Assembly (NCBI RefSeq): GCF_001306035.1
Contig: NZ_LGCM01000003.1
Coordinates: 62,001 to 126,000 of the forward strand
Length of the DNA: 64,000 nucleotides
Source: Levilinea saccharolytica
GTDB taxonomy: Bacteria > Chloroflexota > Anaerolineae > Anaerolineales > Anaerolineaceae
Reading direction: 5' to 3'
Below the pieces are notes generated by a model that saw only the letters and a program-made list of their open reading frames with translations, ran no database searches and had not been told where the DNA came from. Shown here in pieces: positions 28,282 to 38,364 of the stretch (the stretch's first letter is position 1; every line of letters starts with the position of its first letter). A program made the translations under genes and the position numbers.

Positions 28282-29856
28282 CTACTTGGATTGCTTCCTA
28301 TATGGAAATAGCAGGTCAGAAATATTATATAAACCATCTTGAATTTTATCTGGGTCTTTGAGCAATTTTTCTTCAAAATCTTCCAGGTGACTGGCCCACA
28401 TTGTCTCAAAAGCAGGGAAGTTTTCTTCTTGGCCCCATCTCTGTTCAAAGGCAACTTTGTTAAGTGGGAACTTTGTTAAGTATTCTTCGGAGTTAATGGT
28501 GAAAAACCCTGCTTTTTGGTCAAAAAAATTACGAGTTATAACATCATATGAACTAAAACCGGTGGTGTAGGGGCCCTCATGAATGTAGATTGCTTGATTC
28601 ATAAAAGCGGTGATTTTGCTAACCAAGAGTCGATTAGTCAGCGGATTTTTGAGCACGGTCAAACCATCTAGAGTTTCATAAGAAATTTTTTTTCCTTCAT
28701 GAATTTTTAAATTTTCTGGATCAAAATAAAAAGTCACGAAGCGTTTATTAAACTTGCTAGTGTCCACGCTGAAATTGTTTCTTTTTGCAGTATTTTCTGC
28801 ATTTACTTTTTGGGTTGCTATATCTCTATCCATCTCAGCCATCCAAGCCTCTTCTCCTCCAAAAAGATCTTTGAGCATGCCCTCGCGACCTTCTTCGGAA
28901 ACGACGTCGTAGCTCTTTCCCCAGGGAATGATTTCTCCATTTTGGTTGCGCATGGCCTCGAGTGTTTTCCAACTGCCGTCAAAATACTCCAAGTTGCCAT
29001 CGGCCTTGATCACTGCCTCATAAACTCCGCTTTTGCTGCGGTCAAAACGGCCCTCGATCAATTTTTTTTGTTCGGCCACAGGCAATTTGGCTTCGGCTTC
29101 AACCAAAGCGCGTTCAAATTCATTTTTTTGTTCAGGACTTAAATCTTTTGGATAGCTGATTTTGCCTGCTAGGTAAGCGTCCACCACTCTGCCCCAAACG
29201 CCCGCGCTGTTCAGCTTTTCAGCTTGATCTGGCGTGACCCATTGATAAGTCGCATCGACCACCTTCTTGACTTGGCCAAGTTCATCGGTCGCAGCCGCAT
29301 AAACACCCGCTTGATCAAAAACCAATTTACCGTTAATTACCCCAGAGCCGGGCACAGTTACAAACATACCGCGATCTTTGCCAGTGTCGACAATGGCCAC
29401 TTCATTCGCCTTGCCCCAAGGACTGTCCACTGTCAGCATTAAATATGCCGCCCCATCTGGAGTCAAGCCGACTCTGAAGGCGCGCGGATCGAGCACGCGC
29501 TGTTCTGGATTTTCTGGGTTGTTCAGGCTTTGCGCAAACAGGGCGGAGGCGGCCTCAATGCGCTGCGCATCCCCAAAGGACACCTGCTGGAAAACATTCG
29601 CTTCGGCCAGGGCTTGTTCCAGTCCGTCCGCGATGGCGGCCTGCAGTTGGCGGTAAGCTTCCACGGCGGCCGCATCGGCAGCCTGGGCCGCCAGGGTCTC
29701 CGGCTGGGGCAGGCTCACGCTCGGTGTTCCCGTGCTGGGGGCGCAGGCGGCCAGCAGCCCGGCGCAGGCGGTCAGCGCCAGGAGGATCCGGCGAAAAATG
29801 GATGCTTTGTGTGATTTCATGGGGCTTGCGGGGGTATGCGAAATGGCACGGTTCAT
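28282..29856 (-). CDS. putative lipoprotein of mosaic composition, unknown function
   Basis: This 524-residue protein has a lipoprotein-like signal (ILLALTACAGLLAACAPS, Cys near residue 39) with a good ribosome binding site (GGGAGGAAAACC) before the ATG at 29856. The rest is soluble and rich in aromatic and charged residues (SYPKDLSPEQKNEFERALVE; FTINSEEYLTKFPLNKVAFE). I do not recognise a domain. Bases above roughly 29500, encoding the signal and about the first 115 residues, are as GC-rich as the genome. The remainder down to 28282 is markedly AT-rich. The gene lies between two 298-bp direct repeats, which suggests a foreign or recombined origin. Confidence 0.75.
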   Translation of the reverse strand: MNRAISHTPASPMKSHKASIFRRILLALTACAGLLAACAPSTGTPSVSLPQPETLAAQAADAAAVEAYRQLQAAIADGLEQALAEANVFQQVSFGDAQRIEAASALFAQSLNNPENPEQRVLDPRAFRVGLTPDGAAYLMLTVDSPWGKANEVAIVDTGKDRGMFVTVPGSGVINGKLVFDQAGVYAAATDELGQVKKVVDATYQWVTPDQAEKLNSAGVWGRVVDAYLAGKISYPKDLSPEQKNEFERALVEAEAKLPVAEQKKLIEGRFDRSKSGVYEAVIKADGNLEYFDGSWKTLEAMRNQNGEIIPWGKSYDVVSEEGREGMLKDLFGGEEAWMAEMDRDIATQKVNAENTAKRNNFSVDTSKFNKRFVTFYFDPENLKIHEGKKISYETLDGLTVLKNPLTNRLLVSKITAFMNQAIYIHEGPYTTGFSSYDVITRNFFDQKAGFFTINSEEYLTKFPLNKVAFEQRWGQEENFPAFETMWASHLEDFEEKLLKDPDKIQDGLYNISDLLFPYRKQSK

Positions 29857-29931
29857 GGTTTTCCTCCCTGGGGGTGCGTATGGGGTTGGCTTAAGCTTGA
29901 TTGTACCGCATGTCTTCTCCGGCGGGGTGCG

Positions 29932-30229
29932 GTCCAGGTGTCATTGTGAGACCAGACGGGTTTCCGGGTCGAAGCAATCTCTACCTTGAGGGAGAGATCG
30001 CCGCGCCGTCAAAGTTCGGCGGCAGGCCACCGGTTTTTGGTGGTCGCGATGACATGGGGGGCAGGGCCATGCGGTGCGTTCGAAGAAACAGGGCATTTCC
30101 CCGGCCCCTCTTTGCGTCCTTGGCGTCTCCGCGGTTCAAAGACACGTTTTTTACCGCCAAGGCGCGAAGGACGCCAAGAAAGCGAATCAAAGAACCCCTG
30201 GTATTCCGGTGCGTTCGATGAAGCTGAAC
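29932..30229. repeat. 298-bp dispersed repeat, copy B
   Basis: It is the direct-orientation partner of copy A, offset by 2319 bp. Visible differences from copy A are GGCCACC for GGTTACC and two single changes near 30118-30124. Confidence 0.93.
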
Positions 30230-30292
30230 GCACCCTACCGCGGGCCTGTGGAGCGCCTGTTGACAGGGGGTGACCCTTGGGGGCGTTAAAGA

Positions 30293-30328
30293 AATTCCCC
30301 TCTCTGCTTGATCCCAGAGAGGGGAATT
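30293..30328. terminator. bidirectional intrinsic terminator of hsp20
   Basis: A 14-bp perfect stem (AATTCCCCTCTCTG / CAGAGAGGGGAATT) is followed by GCGTTTTTTT on the plus strand and TCTTTAA on the minus strand. It lies 23 bp downstream of the minus-strand hsp20 stop. Confidence 0.85.
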
Positions 30329-30350
30329 GCGTTTTTTTGGGAGCTGCGGC

Positions 30351-30791
30351 TTACTTCACTTTGATGCTGATGGATTTGGGCTTGACCGCCTCGGCTTTGG
30401 GCAAGCGAATGGTGAGAATGCCGTCGGCAAAATCGGCATGCGCCTTTTCCGTTTGCACTTCCGTGGGCAGTTGCATCATGCGTTCAAAGCTGCCGAAGCG
30501 CCGTTCGCGAATGAGGTAATTGCGGTTCTTGCTCTCATCTTCATTCTTAAACTCACCTTTGATGGTGAGCACGTCGGCGGTGACTGAAATCTGCACATCC
30601 TCCGGCTTGAGCCCAGGCAGCACAGCCTTTACAGTGATTTCATCATCATCCTCAGACAGGTCAATCAGGGGCATAGCGGAGAGATCACGCATGCTGACAG
30701 GCCGAGTGAAGGCATCGTCAAACAGCCGATCCATGGCTTCTCTCAGAGACATCATTTCGTGCATTGGCTCCCAACGGGTTAGATTGGACAT
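30351..30791 (-). CDS. Hsp20/alpha-crystallin small heat-shock protein
   Basis: This 146-residue ATP-independent chaperone has an alpha-crystallin domain (about residues 42-135) with VLPGLKPEDVQISVTADVLT, the conserved RERRFGSFERMMQLP and the strand DGILTIRLPKAE, ending SISIKVK. The ATG at 30791 has GGAGG 7 bases upstream; an in-frame start at 30851 is less likely. No CIRCE element is visible upstream. Confidence 0.95.
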   Translation of the reverse strand: MSNLTRWEPMHEMMSLREAMDRLFDDAFTRPVSMRDLSAMPLIDLSEDDDEITVKAVLPGLKPEDVQISVTADVLTIKGEFKNEDESKNRNYLIRERRFGSFERMMQLPTEVQTEKAHADFADGILTIRLPKAEAVKPKSISIKVK

Positions 30792-30944
30792 CGTGAACCT
30801 CCTTTCAAAAAATAATAGGATTGAACTGTGCTTAATATACACGGCTGTCATTAGAAGAATGTCAGAGGATTGTTAGAAAAGCATCAAAAAGGATTGGGGT
30901 GAGCCCTGCGCACGGGGGCCGGGCAAAGCGCGCGGCTTTTCCGG

Positions 30945-30950
30945 TATAAT
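30945..30950 (+). promoter_or_regulatory. leaderless-type -10 element
   Basis: TATAAT ends 6 bases before the ATG at 30957. The predicted start of the RNA coincides with the start codon, and no ribosome binding site is present. Confidence 0.6.
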
Positions 30951-30956
30951 GCGGGT

Positions 30957-31979
30957 ATGCGCAAATTCTTGATGGCCGTGCTCCTGCTGCTGGGACTGGT
31001 GTTCATTTTGACCTACTTCGCTGAAATGCAGGAAGTCTGGCGCATCCTGCGCACCGGTTACTGGTGGTACGTCGCCCTGGCGGCGCTGGTGGAAGCAGCC
31101 TGGATGTTAAATCTGAGCGCCAGTTACCAGTCGGTCTACCGCATTGTGGGCCTGGACGAAAGCTACCGCCGCCTGATTTACCTTTCCAGCGCGGCTTTTT
31201 TCGTGAATGTGGTCACCCCGGCTTCGGGCGGGGTTCCGGCCATCGCCCTCTTTTTGGCAGACGCGGGTAAGCGCGGCCATTCGCGCGGGCGGGTGATGGC
31301 GGCCTACGCGCTGAATCTGCTGTTTGAATACACCGGCCTGCTGGTGGTGGTGACGCTGGGACTGGCGGTTTTGGCGCGGCGCAACCATCTGGAATGGTCG
31401 GAGGTGGGGGCTTCGCTGGTGCTGTTGGTGGTGGCGCTGGGGCTGACCGGCCTGCTGTATTTGGGGATGAAATCCGCCGACACGCTGGCGCGGGTGTTGG
31501 CCTGGGCGGCGCGCGGGGTGAACTACGCGGCGCGGCCCTTCAGCCGCAAGCGCCCTTTTGTGGAAGAAAGCCGCGCTTACACCTTTGCGCATGAGATCGC
31601 CGAGGGCATTCAGGCCCTGCGCGGTGAGCCGCGCCTGCTGGTCCGCCCGCTGCTGCTGGCCCTCAGCAACAAGGCCCTGCACCTGTCCATTCTGACGCTG
31701 ATGTTCCTGGCCTTTGATGTGCCTTTCACGGCGGGGACCATCTTCGGCAGCTTCGGCATCGGCTATCTGTTCGTGATTGTTTCGCCCACCCCGGCGGGCA
31801 TTGGGATTGTGGAAGGCGTGCTGGTGCTGGTGCTGAAAACCCTGCTGGTGCCGCTGGACGCCGCCACCATCATCACCCTCAGCTACCGCGGGGTGACCTT
31901 TTGGCTGCCGCTGCTGGTGGGCATGATCAGCTTTCGGGTGGGCCACCGCCTGGATGATGGGCCGGTGGGTGAGTCTTAA
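30957..31979 (+). CDS. lysylphosphatidylglycerol synthase-type transmembrane (flippase-like) protein
   Basis: This 340-residue protein of the UPF0104/LPG_synthase_TM family has about eight transmembrane helices. Diagnostic parts are LSSAAFFVNVVTPASGGVPA near residue 76 and FGIGYLFVIVSPTPAGIGIVEG near residue 264. Stand-alone members lack the lysyltransferase domain and are thought to move lipids or lipid-linked sugars across the membrane. The substrate is not known. No RBS is seen, and a -10 element sits immediately upstream. Confidence 0.88.
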   Translation: MRKFLMAVLLLLGLVFILTYFAEMQEVWRILRTGYWWYVALAALVEAAWMLNLSASYQSVYRIVGLDESYRRLIYLSSAAFFVNVVTPASGGVPAIALFLADAGKRGHSRGRVMAAYALNLLFEYTGLLVVVTLGLAVLARRNHLEWSEVGASLVLLVVALGLTGLLYLGMKSADTLARVLAWAARGVNYAARPFSRKRPFVEESRAYTFAHEIAEGIQALRGEPRLLVRPLLLALSNKALHLSILTLMFLAFDVPFTAGTIFGSFGIGYLFVIVSPTPAGIGIVEGVLVLVLKTLLVPLDAATIITLSYRGVTFWLPLLVGMISFRVGHRLDDGPVGES

Positions 31980-32031
31980 GGAAGTCTGCGGCGCGAGAAA
32001 GGATGAGTTTTGGCCGATCTGCGTCGGTTAA

Positions 32032-32060
32032 TTGACAGTTTCCCTTTGGGGGGGTATAAT
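32032..32060 (+). promoter_or_regulatory. consensus promoter of the S1-domain gene
   Basis: TTGACA (32032-32037) and TATAAT (32055-32060) are spaced by exactly 17 bp, 37 bp before the ATG at 32098. Confidence 0.85.
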
Positions 32061-32097
32061 CTCGTTTTGCTGAAATTTACCTAGGGAGAGTGGTGCT

Positions 32098-32949
32098 ATG
32101 GATGTAAGTATGAACGAGACCAACGAGACGGCTGAAGTGAAACTGAAAACGCACTTCACCGGAACGGTGGCAAAAGTCAGCCTGGCGGGGGCGCTGATTG
32201 ATATTGGCGTTGGCCAGCCGGCTGTGATTCACATTTCGCAGATTGAAGCCCCCGAAGGCGTCACCCTGCACCGCGTGGAGGATATCCTCCAGGTTGGGCA
32301 GCAGGTGGACGTGTGGGTGCGCAAGGTCAAGGATGATCACATCGAATTGACCATGATCAAGCCCCTGGATCTCGAATGGCGCGAGATCAAGAAGGGCATG
32401 TCGGTGCACGGCACGGTGGTGCGCCTGGAGAAGTTCGGCGCGTTTGTGGAAATCGGCGCGGAACGCCCGGGTCTGGTGCACATCAGCGAAATGGCCCACG
32501 GCTACGTGCGCGAGCCTTCGGATGTGGTCAAAGAGGGCGACGAAATTGACGCCGAGGTCTTGGAAGTCAACCGCCGCAAGAAGCAGATTAAGCTTTCCAT
32601 GAAAGCTCTGCAGCCCGAACCCGAACCCGAACCCGAACCGGCACGCCCGGCTTCGCAGTCGCGCGAACGGTTTGCCAGCGCTTCGGCCGCCGCGGCTGGC
32701 GCTCAGACTGCGCGCCGCCCCAAGAAGGCCCGCAAGCAGCGCGATTCGGAAAATGCCGAATTTAATCTGAATATCGAAGAACCGCAGCCCACCGAAAGCG
32801 ACCCGACGGCTCTGGAATATGCTTTCCGCGAAGCCATGGAACGCGCCAAGCAGAAACGCCAGGAAAAAGGGCGCAAGGGCAAGAACGTGACGCAGGAACA
32901 GATGGATATCCTTTCGCGCACGTTGGACGGCAAAGCGCGCCAGGACTAA
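32098..32949 (+). CDS. S1-domain RNA-binding protein (two S1 repeats)
   Basis: This 283-residue protein has two S1 OB-fold domains, about residues 17-87 (FTGTVAKVSLAGALIDIGVG) and 98-170 (HGTVVRLEKFGAFVEIG...RPGLVHISEM). A Pro-Glu repeat encoded by tandem hexamers and a basic tail with RRPKKARKQR follow. It is shorter than ribosomal protein S1 and resembles the auxiliary S1-like proteins that bind mRNA. The promoter is perfect, so expression is probably high. A GGGAGAG site precedes the ATG; a second in-frame ATG lies at 32110. Confidence 0.9.
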   Translation: MDVSMNETNETAEVKLKTHFTGTVAKVSLAGALIDIGVGQPAVIHISQIEAPEGVTLHRVEDILQVGQQVDVWVRKVKDDHIELTMIKPLDLEWREIKKGMSVHGTVVRLEKFGAFVEIGAERPGLVHISEMAHGYVREPSDVVKEGDEIDAEVLEVNRRKKQIKLSMKALQPEPEPEPEPARPASQSRERFASASAAAAGAQTARRPKKARKQRDSENAEFNLNIEEPQPTESDPTALEYAFREAMERAKQKRQEKGRKGKNVTQEQMDILSRTLDGKARQD

Positions 32950-33209
32950 ATCTGGCTCGTTTGGATGTTGTGGATCTGTTCTACACCACCAAGTCTCTCC
33001 TGGGCAAAGCGTAAAATTTCGACCTGAACGCCTTTCAGGAAGAAATCACTGGGTTTCAGCGAAAACGTTGTTCTTTTTGAATTGAACACATTGCAGCCGG
33101 CCTGGTACAAAGGGAACGCTGGTATCAGGCCGGTTTGATAGGTGATGTTGACGCGTATGGTTGAACCGTTGGAACATCCAATGTGGTTTAAACAATAACG
33201 CCGAACCAC
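32946..33209 (-). other. 87-codon open frame of doubtful status
   Basis: The 357 bp between the S1-domain gene and pyrG are less GC-rich than both neighbours and hold a minus-strand frame of 87 codons (GSTIRVNITYQTGLIPAFPL, DFFLKGVQVEILRFAQERLG). It looks more protein-like than a chance frame but has no convincing ribosome binding site. It could be a remnant of a lost gene. I recognise no family and list it only so that the gap is described. Confidence 0.25.
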
Positions 33210-33215
33210 TCAGCG

Positions 33216-33250
33216 GGGAGGTGCCGTAAAACGGCCCTCCCTGCTTCTTT
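33216..33250 (+). terminator. intrinsic terminator / possible pyrG attenuator
   Basis: GGGAGG-T-GCCGT pairs with ACGGC-CCTCCC around an AAA loop, followed by TGCTTCTTTTTT. It lies 57 bp before pyrG in the same direction. In Gram-positive bacteria pyrG is often controlled by a CTP-sensitive attenuator at this place, but the G-run start needed for that mechanism is not identified here. Confidence 0.7.
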
Positions 33251-33306
33251 TTTAGCCCTATAAACGGCGGTGCTGCGGGCGATGAGCCGGCAAAGGAGTG
33301 TGAGGG

Positions 33307-34929
33307 ATGACAACGAAATACATCTTTTTCACGGGCGGTGTGGTCAGCTCGGTGGGCAAGGGGGTTACGGCGGCGGCTTTGGGACGCGCCCTGAAGGAGC
33401 GCGGCTTCAAGGTGGCCGTGCAAAAGCTGGACCCCTACATCAATGTGGACCCGGGCACGATGAGCCCCTACCAGCACGGTGAAGTCTTCGTGTTGGATGA
33501 CGGCGCTGAGACCGACCTGGATTTGGGCCACTATGAGCGCTTCATTGACATCCGCCTGAGCCGGGTGTGCAATATCACCACCGGACAGGTGTACGCTGAG
33601 GTGATTGGCAAGGAGCGCAAAGGCGATTATCTGGGCGGCACCATTCAGGTGATCCCGCACATCACCAACGAAATCAAGCGGCGCATTGGGCTGGTGGCCA
33701 AAGCCACCAACGCCGAAATCGTGTTGGTGGAGGTGGGCGGCACGGTGGGCGACATCGAATCGCTGCCCTTCCTGGAGGCGCTGCGCCAACTGCGCACCGA
33801 TTTGGGGCGCGACAACACTTTTTATGTGCACGTCACCTGGCTGCCCTACATCGCCGCCACGGCTGAGCTGAAAACCAAGCCCACGCAGCACTCGGTGCGC
33901 GAACTGCGCTCCATCGGTATTTCGCCGGATATGATCGTGGCCCGCTCGGATCATCCTGTGGATGCCAGCCTGCGCGAAAAGATGGCCCTGTTCTGCGACG
34001 TGGACAAACGGGCGGTGATCCCCATGGTGACGGCGGAAGTGCTGTATGAAGTTCCCCTGCTGATCGAAGCCGAGGGTATGGCCGATTACATCCTGGAGCG
34101 CATGGGGCTGACGGCGCGCGCCCGGCCGGATTGGAGCGAATGGCGCTGGCTGGTGAATGAGGTGCGGCGCGAAAAGCCCAGCGTGCGGGTGGCGCTGGTG
34201 GGTAAGTATGTGGAACTGCACGACGCCTACATCAGCGTGCGCGAGGCGCTCAAGCACGCCGCCCTGCACCTGGGGGTGGAGCTGGATTTACAGTGGGTAC
34301 ATTCCGCCGACCTGGAGAAGGGGCGCTCCTGGGATGTGCTGGAAAGCGTTTCGGGGGTTCTGGTTCCGGGGGGCTTTGGCAGCCGCGGCATTGAGGGCAA
34401 AATTCAGGCGGCCCATTACGCCCGCACCCATCAGGTGCCCTATTTTGGGCTGTGCCTGGGTATGCAGCTGATGGTGACCGAATTTGCGCGCGAGATTTTG
34501 GGCAGCGACCAGGCCAACTCCACAGAGTTTGACCGCGCCACGCCCCATCCGGTGATTGATCTGATGCCCGATCAGCGCACCATCAGCGATATGGGCGGCA
34601 CCATGCGCCTGGGGCTGTACCCCTGCGAGCTGCAGCCGGGGACGATTGCGGCGGCCGCTTACCAGGAGACTCAGGTGGAAGAACGCCACCGCCACCGCTT
34701 TGAGTTTAATAACGCCTACCGCGAAGCGTTTGCGGCTAAGGGCATGCGCTTTTCGGGGCTGTCGCCGGATGGGCGCCTGGTGGAAATTGTGGAACTGGCC
34801 GACCATCCCTTCATGCTGGCCACGCAGTTCCACCCCGAATTTCTGTCGCGCCCCAACCGCCCGCACCCGCTGTTTCTGGCCTTCATCCGCGCGGCCTGCG
34901 ACCGGGCCGGCATTCCCTACCGGGCGTGA
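33307..34929 (+). CDS. pyrG: CTP synthase
   Basis: This 540-residue enzyme aminates UTP to CTP with glutamine and ATP. The synthetase domain begins [20 protein letters not shown] and has [20 protein letters not shown]. The C-terminal class I glutamine amidotransferase domain has the nucleophile Cys in [10 protein letters not shown] and the His-Pro-Glu of [12 protein letters not shown]. Length and motifs are complete. AGGAGTGTGAGGG precedes the ATG. Confidence 0.98.
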   Translation: MTTKYIFFTGGVVSSVGKGVTAAALGRALKERGFKVAVQKLDPYINVDPGTMSPYQHGEVFVLDDGAETDLDLGHYERFIDIRLSRVCNITTGQVYAEVIGKERKGDYLGGTIQVIPHITNEIKRRIGLVAKATNAEIVLVEVGGTVGDIESLPFLEALRQLRTDLGRDNTFYVHVTWLPYIAATAELKTKPTQHSVRELRSIGISPDMIVARSDHPVDASLREKMALFCDVDKRAVIPMVTAEVLYEVPLLIEAEGMADYILERMGLTARARPDWSEWRWLVNEVRREKPSVRVALVGKYVELHDAYISVREALKHAALHLGVELDLQWVHSADLEKGRSWDVLESVSGVLVPGGFGSRGIEGKIQAAHYARTHQVPYFGLCLGMQLMVTEFAREILGSDQANSTEFDRATPHPVIDLMPDQRTISDMGGTMRLGLYPCELQPGTIAAAAYQETQVEERHRHRFEFNNAYREAFAAKGMRFSGLSPDGRLVEIVELADHPFMLATQFHPEFLSRPNRPHPLFLAFIRAACDRAGIPYRA

Positions 34930-34971
34930 GACTCGGCGAACCTGGGAAAATGGTTTATACTACTAGGGTAA

Positions 34972-36315
<1,344 letters not shown>

Positions 36316-36333
36316 AGCAACTTGAGAAAAAGG

Positions 36334-36366
36334 AAAGCTGGCGGGGTTTCCCGCCAGCTTTTTCTC
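36334..36366 (+). terminator. enolase terminator
   Basis: A 12-bp stem (AAAGCTGGCGGG / CCCGCCAGCTTT) with a GTTT loop is followed by TTCTCC in a T-rich run, 19 bp after the eno stop. Confidence 0.9.
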
Positions 36367-36380
36367 CAACTGAAAATGTC

Positions 36381-36398
36381 CGTATGTACGTACATACG
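36381..36398. promoter_or_regulatory. 18-bp perfect palindrome, probable BMC-operon operator
   Basis: CGTATGTACGTACATACG is a perfect inverted repeat 17 bp upstream of the -35 of the BMC promoter. It contains the GT-N-AC type symmetry seen at GntR-family operators. The GntR/UTRA gene at the end of the operon is the likely binder. Confidence 0.65.
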
Positions 36399-36415
36399 AA
36401 AGCAATAATTTTTGC

Positions 36416-36444
36416 TTGACATTTGCAAACGCAGGTATTATCAT
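36416..36444 (+). promoter_or_regulatory. promoter of the BMC operon
   Basis: TTGACA (36416-36421) and TATCAT (36439-36444) are spaced by 17 bp. The untranslated leader is about 80 nt. Confidence 0.8.
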
Positions 36445-36529
36445 AAGTACGAAGCTGTTCGCTTTGCCGTTTTCCCTGACTCGCGTTTTACCTTGCCAAC
36501 CCCATCCTTCGCTGTGCAGGAAAGCCGCC

Positions 36530-37096
36530 GTGTGTCCCATTTCGGAAGCTGAAATTCAGGAAATTGTCCGCCGGGTGGTCGCCCAGAATATGGGGGCTGT
36601 GCCCGCGGCTGTCCCACAACCCAGCGCCAAACCCGCGGTGGGGCGCAGCGTGGTGGCCATTGGGGCCGACCACGGGGGGGTTGACCTGAAGGATGTGCTG
36701 AAAAAAGACCTGGCGGAACTGGGGTATGAAGTCATTGACGTGGGCACCCAGGGCAAAGACGCGGTGGATTACCCCGATTTTGCCGCCGAAGTGGCGCGCC
36801 TGGTGAGCACGGGCAAGGCCTGGCGCGGGGTGATGATTGACGGGGCTGGGATTGGCAGCTGCATGGTGGCCAATAAGGTCCCGGGGGTGCGCGCCGCGAT
36901 GTGCTATGACGACGCCAGCGCCGTGAACAGCCGCGAACACAATGACGCCAATGTGCTCACCCTGGGGGTGGGTTTGATCGGGGTCAATTTGGCCCGGCGC
37001 ATTTTGAAAATTTGGCTGGCGACAGATTTTGGCGGCGGACGGCACGCCGGACGCGTGAACAAGATCATCGCTGTGGAAAAGCAATACTTTAAGTGA
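36530..37096 (+). CDS. rpiB: RpiB-family sugar-phosphate isomerase, BMC cargo
   Basis: This 188-residue protein has a LacAB/RpiB domain (from about residue 45: [20 protein letters not shown], then [27 protein letters not shown] and NDANVLTLG). It interconverts aldose and ketose 5-phosphates such as ribose 5-phosphate and ribulose 5-phosphate. The extra N-terminus [17 protein letters not shown] is a short amphipathic helix followed by a Pro/Ala linker, typical of a BMC encapsulation peptide. I chose the GTG at 36530, with AGGAAAG 6 bases upstream; a longer frame to 36416 would overlap the promoter. It is the first gene of the BMC operon, and pfam02502 isomerases are characteristic of SPU-type BMC loci. 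Confidence 0.9.
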   Translation: MCPISEAEIQEIVRRVVAQNMGAVPAAVPQPSAKPAVGRSVVAIGADHGGVDLKDVLKKDLAELGYEVIDVGTQGKDAVDYPDFAAEVARLVSTGKAWRGVMIDGAGIGSCMVANKVPGVRAAMCYDDASAVNSREHNDANVLTLGVGLIGVNLARRILKIWLATDFGGGRHAGRVNKIIAVEKQYFK

Positions 37097-37109
37097 GAGG
37101 GCTGCCTGG

Positions 37110-38045
37110 ATGAATCCGGATCCAAAAACGATTGAGACCCTGGTTGAAATCATCACCCGCGAGGTGCTGGTGGCCATTGCCGAAAACCAGCAGAAGGGCG
37201 CACTGCCCGAAGGGGCCAGCTGCTGCACGATGGACTGCTCGGCCGGCATCTGCGTGCGCACCTGCTTTGACAAAGCCGGGCATGTGGTCAGCGCGGGGGC
37301 TGAGCGCCTCAGCTCCACCGTGGGCATCATCCCCCAGGATCAGAGCCTGGCGAAGATGATTGACCACACCCTGCTTAAGCCCGATGCGACCCCCGACCAG
37401 ATCGGTCAGCTGTGCTTTGAGGCGCGCAAGCACGGCTTTGCCTCGGTGTGTGTGAACCCCACCTGGGTTAAGCTGTGCGCCGAGCTGCTGCGCGGGACGA
37501 GCGTCAAGGTGTGCACGGTGATCGGCTTTCCCCTGGGGGCTACCCCGCCGGAAGTGAAGGCCTTTGAAACCCAAAATGCGTTGGATCACGGCGCGACCGA
37601 AATTGATATGGTGATCAACATCGGCGCGGTCAAAGCACGCGATTTGGAGCTGGTGGCCAAGGATATCCGCGGGGTGGTGCAGACCGCCCATGCGCGCGGG
37701 GCTTTGGTGAAGGTCATTTTGGAAACCTGTTTGCTGAATGACGAAGAGAAAGTGCTGGCCTCGCTGCTTTCCAAAGAAGCGGGGGCCGATTTCGTGAAGA
37801 CTTCCACCGGCTTCTCCACCGGCGGGGCCACCGTGCATGATATTGAATTGATGCGCAAGGCGGTGGGGCCGAATGTGGGGGTGAAAGCCTCCGGCGGCAT
37901 TCGCACCACGCAGGACGCCGAAGCGATGGTGAAGGCGGGCGCCACCCGAATTGGGGCCAGCGCCAGTGTGAAAATTGTGCAGGCGGGCGGAGCTGGCGAA
38001 GCCGAAAAACCGGCGGCGGCCCCGGCGGCTGGTAAAAGTTACTAG
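37110..38045 (+). CDS. deoC: deoxyribose-phosphate aldolase with N-terminal targeting and Cys-rich extension, BMC cargo
   Basis: This 311-residue protein has a class I DeoC domain from about residue 83 ([20 protein letters not shown]). It has the [12 protein letters not shown] region, the Schiff-base Lys230 in [13 protein letters not shown] and the relay Lys259 in VKASGGIRT. It splits 2-deoxyribose 5-phosphate into glyceraldehyde 3-phosphate and acetaldehyde. Ordinary DeoC is about 220-250 residues. The extra N-terminus has an amphipathic helix ([20 protein letters not shown], encapsulation-peptide-like), then a cluster of cysteines at 38, 39, 43, 48 and 52. A Pro/Ala tail ends the protein. 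It lies 13 bp after rpiB. Confidence 0.94.
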   Translation: MNPDPKTIETLVEIITREVLVAIAENQQKGALPEGASCCTMDCSAGICVRTCFDKAGHVVSAGAERLSSTVGIIPQDQSLAKMIDHTLLKPDATPDQIGQLCFEARKHGFASVCVNPTWVKLCAELLRGTSVKVCTVIGFPLGATPPEVKAFETQNALDHGATEIDMVINIGAVKARDLELVAKDIRGVVQTAHARGALVKVILETCLLNDEEKVLASLLSKEAGADFVKTSTGFSTGGATVHDIELMRKAVGPNVGVKASGGIRTTQDAEAMVKAGATRIGASASVKIVQAGGAGEAEKPAAAPAAGKSY

Positions 38046-38063
38046 AACTCTGGAGGTGCAACC

Positions 38064-38354
38064 ATGCTGATTGCCCGCGTGATTGGCACAACGGTATCCA
38101 CAATCAAAGATGAAAAGCTGCACGGCAAGAAGCTCTTGATTGTGCGGCAGACGGATGAATTTGGCGAAGCGGTGGGGAAACCCTACGTGGCGGTAGACAC
38201 GGTGGACGCCGGGGTGGGTGATTTGGTGCTGACCTGTGCAGGCTCCAGCGCCCGTCAAACCACCCAGACCAAAGACACCCCCGTGGACGCGGTGATTATG
38301 TCGGTGATTGATTCATTGGAAGTTGACGGTAAAGTCGTTTTTCGCAAGTCCTGA
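38064..38354 (+). CDS. BMC pentameric vertex protein (EutN/CcmL family), first copy
   Basis: This 96-residue protein starts MLIARVIGTTVSTIKDEKLH and contains GKKLLIVRQTD, VDTVDAGVGDLVLTCAGSSA and VDAVIMSVIDSLEV, the EutN/CcmL pattern. Pentamers cap the vertices of the icosahedral shell. AACTCTGGAGGTG is the ribosome binding site. It is one of three paralogues in the operon (also 42219..42539 and 42550..42843). Confidence 0.95.
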   Translation: MLIARVIGTTVSTIKDEKLHGKKLLIVRQTDEFGEAVGKPYVAVDTVDAGVGDLVLTCAGSSARQTTQTKDTPVDAVIMSVIDSLEVDGKVVFRKS

Positions 38355-38364
38355 AGGGTAAATC

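Noticed and set aside
27613-30229. CRISPR array or insertion sequence
   Set aside because: There are only two long copies and one partial copy, without regular spacers, cas genes or a transposase.
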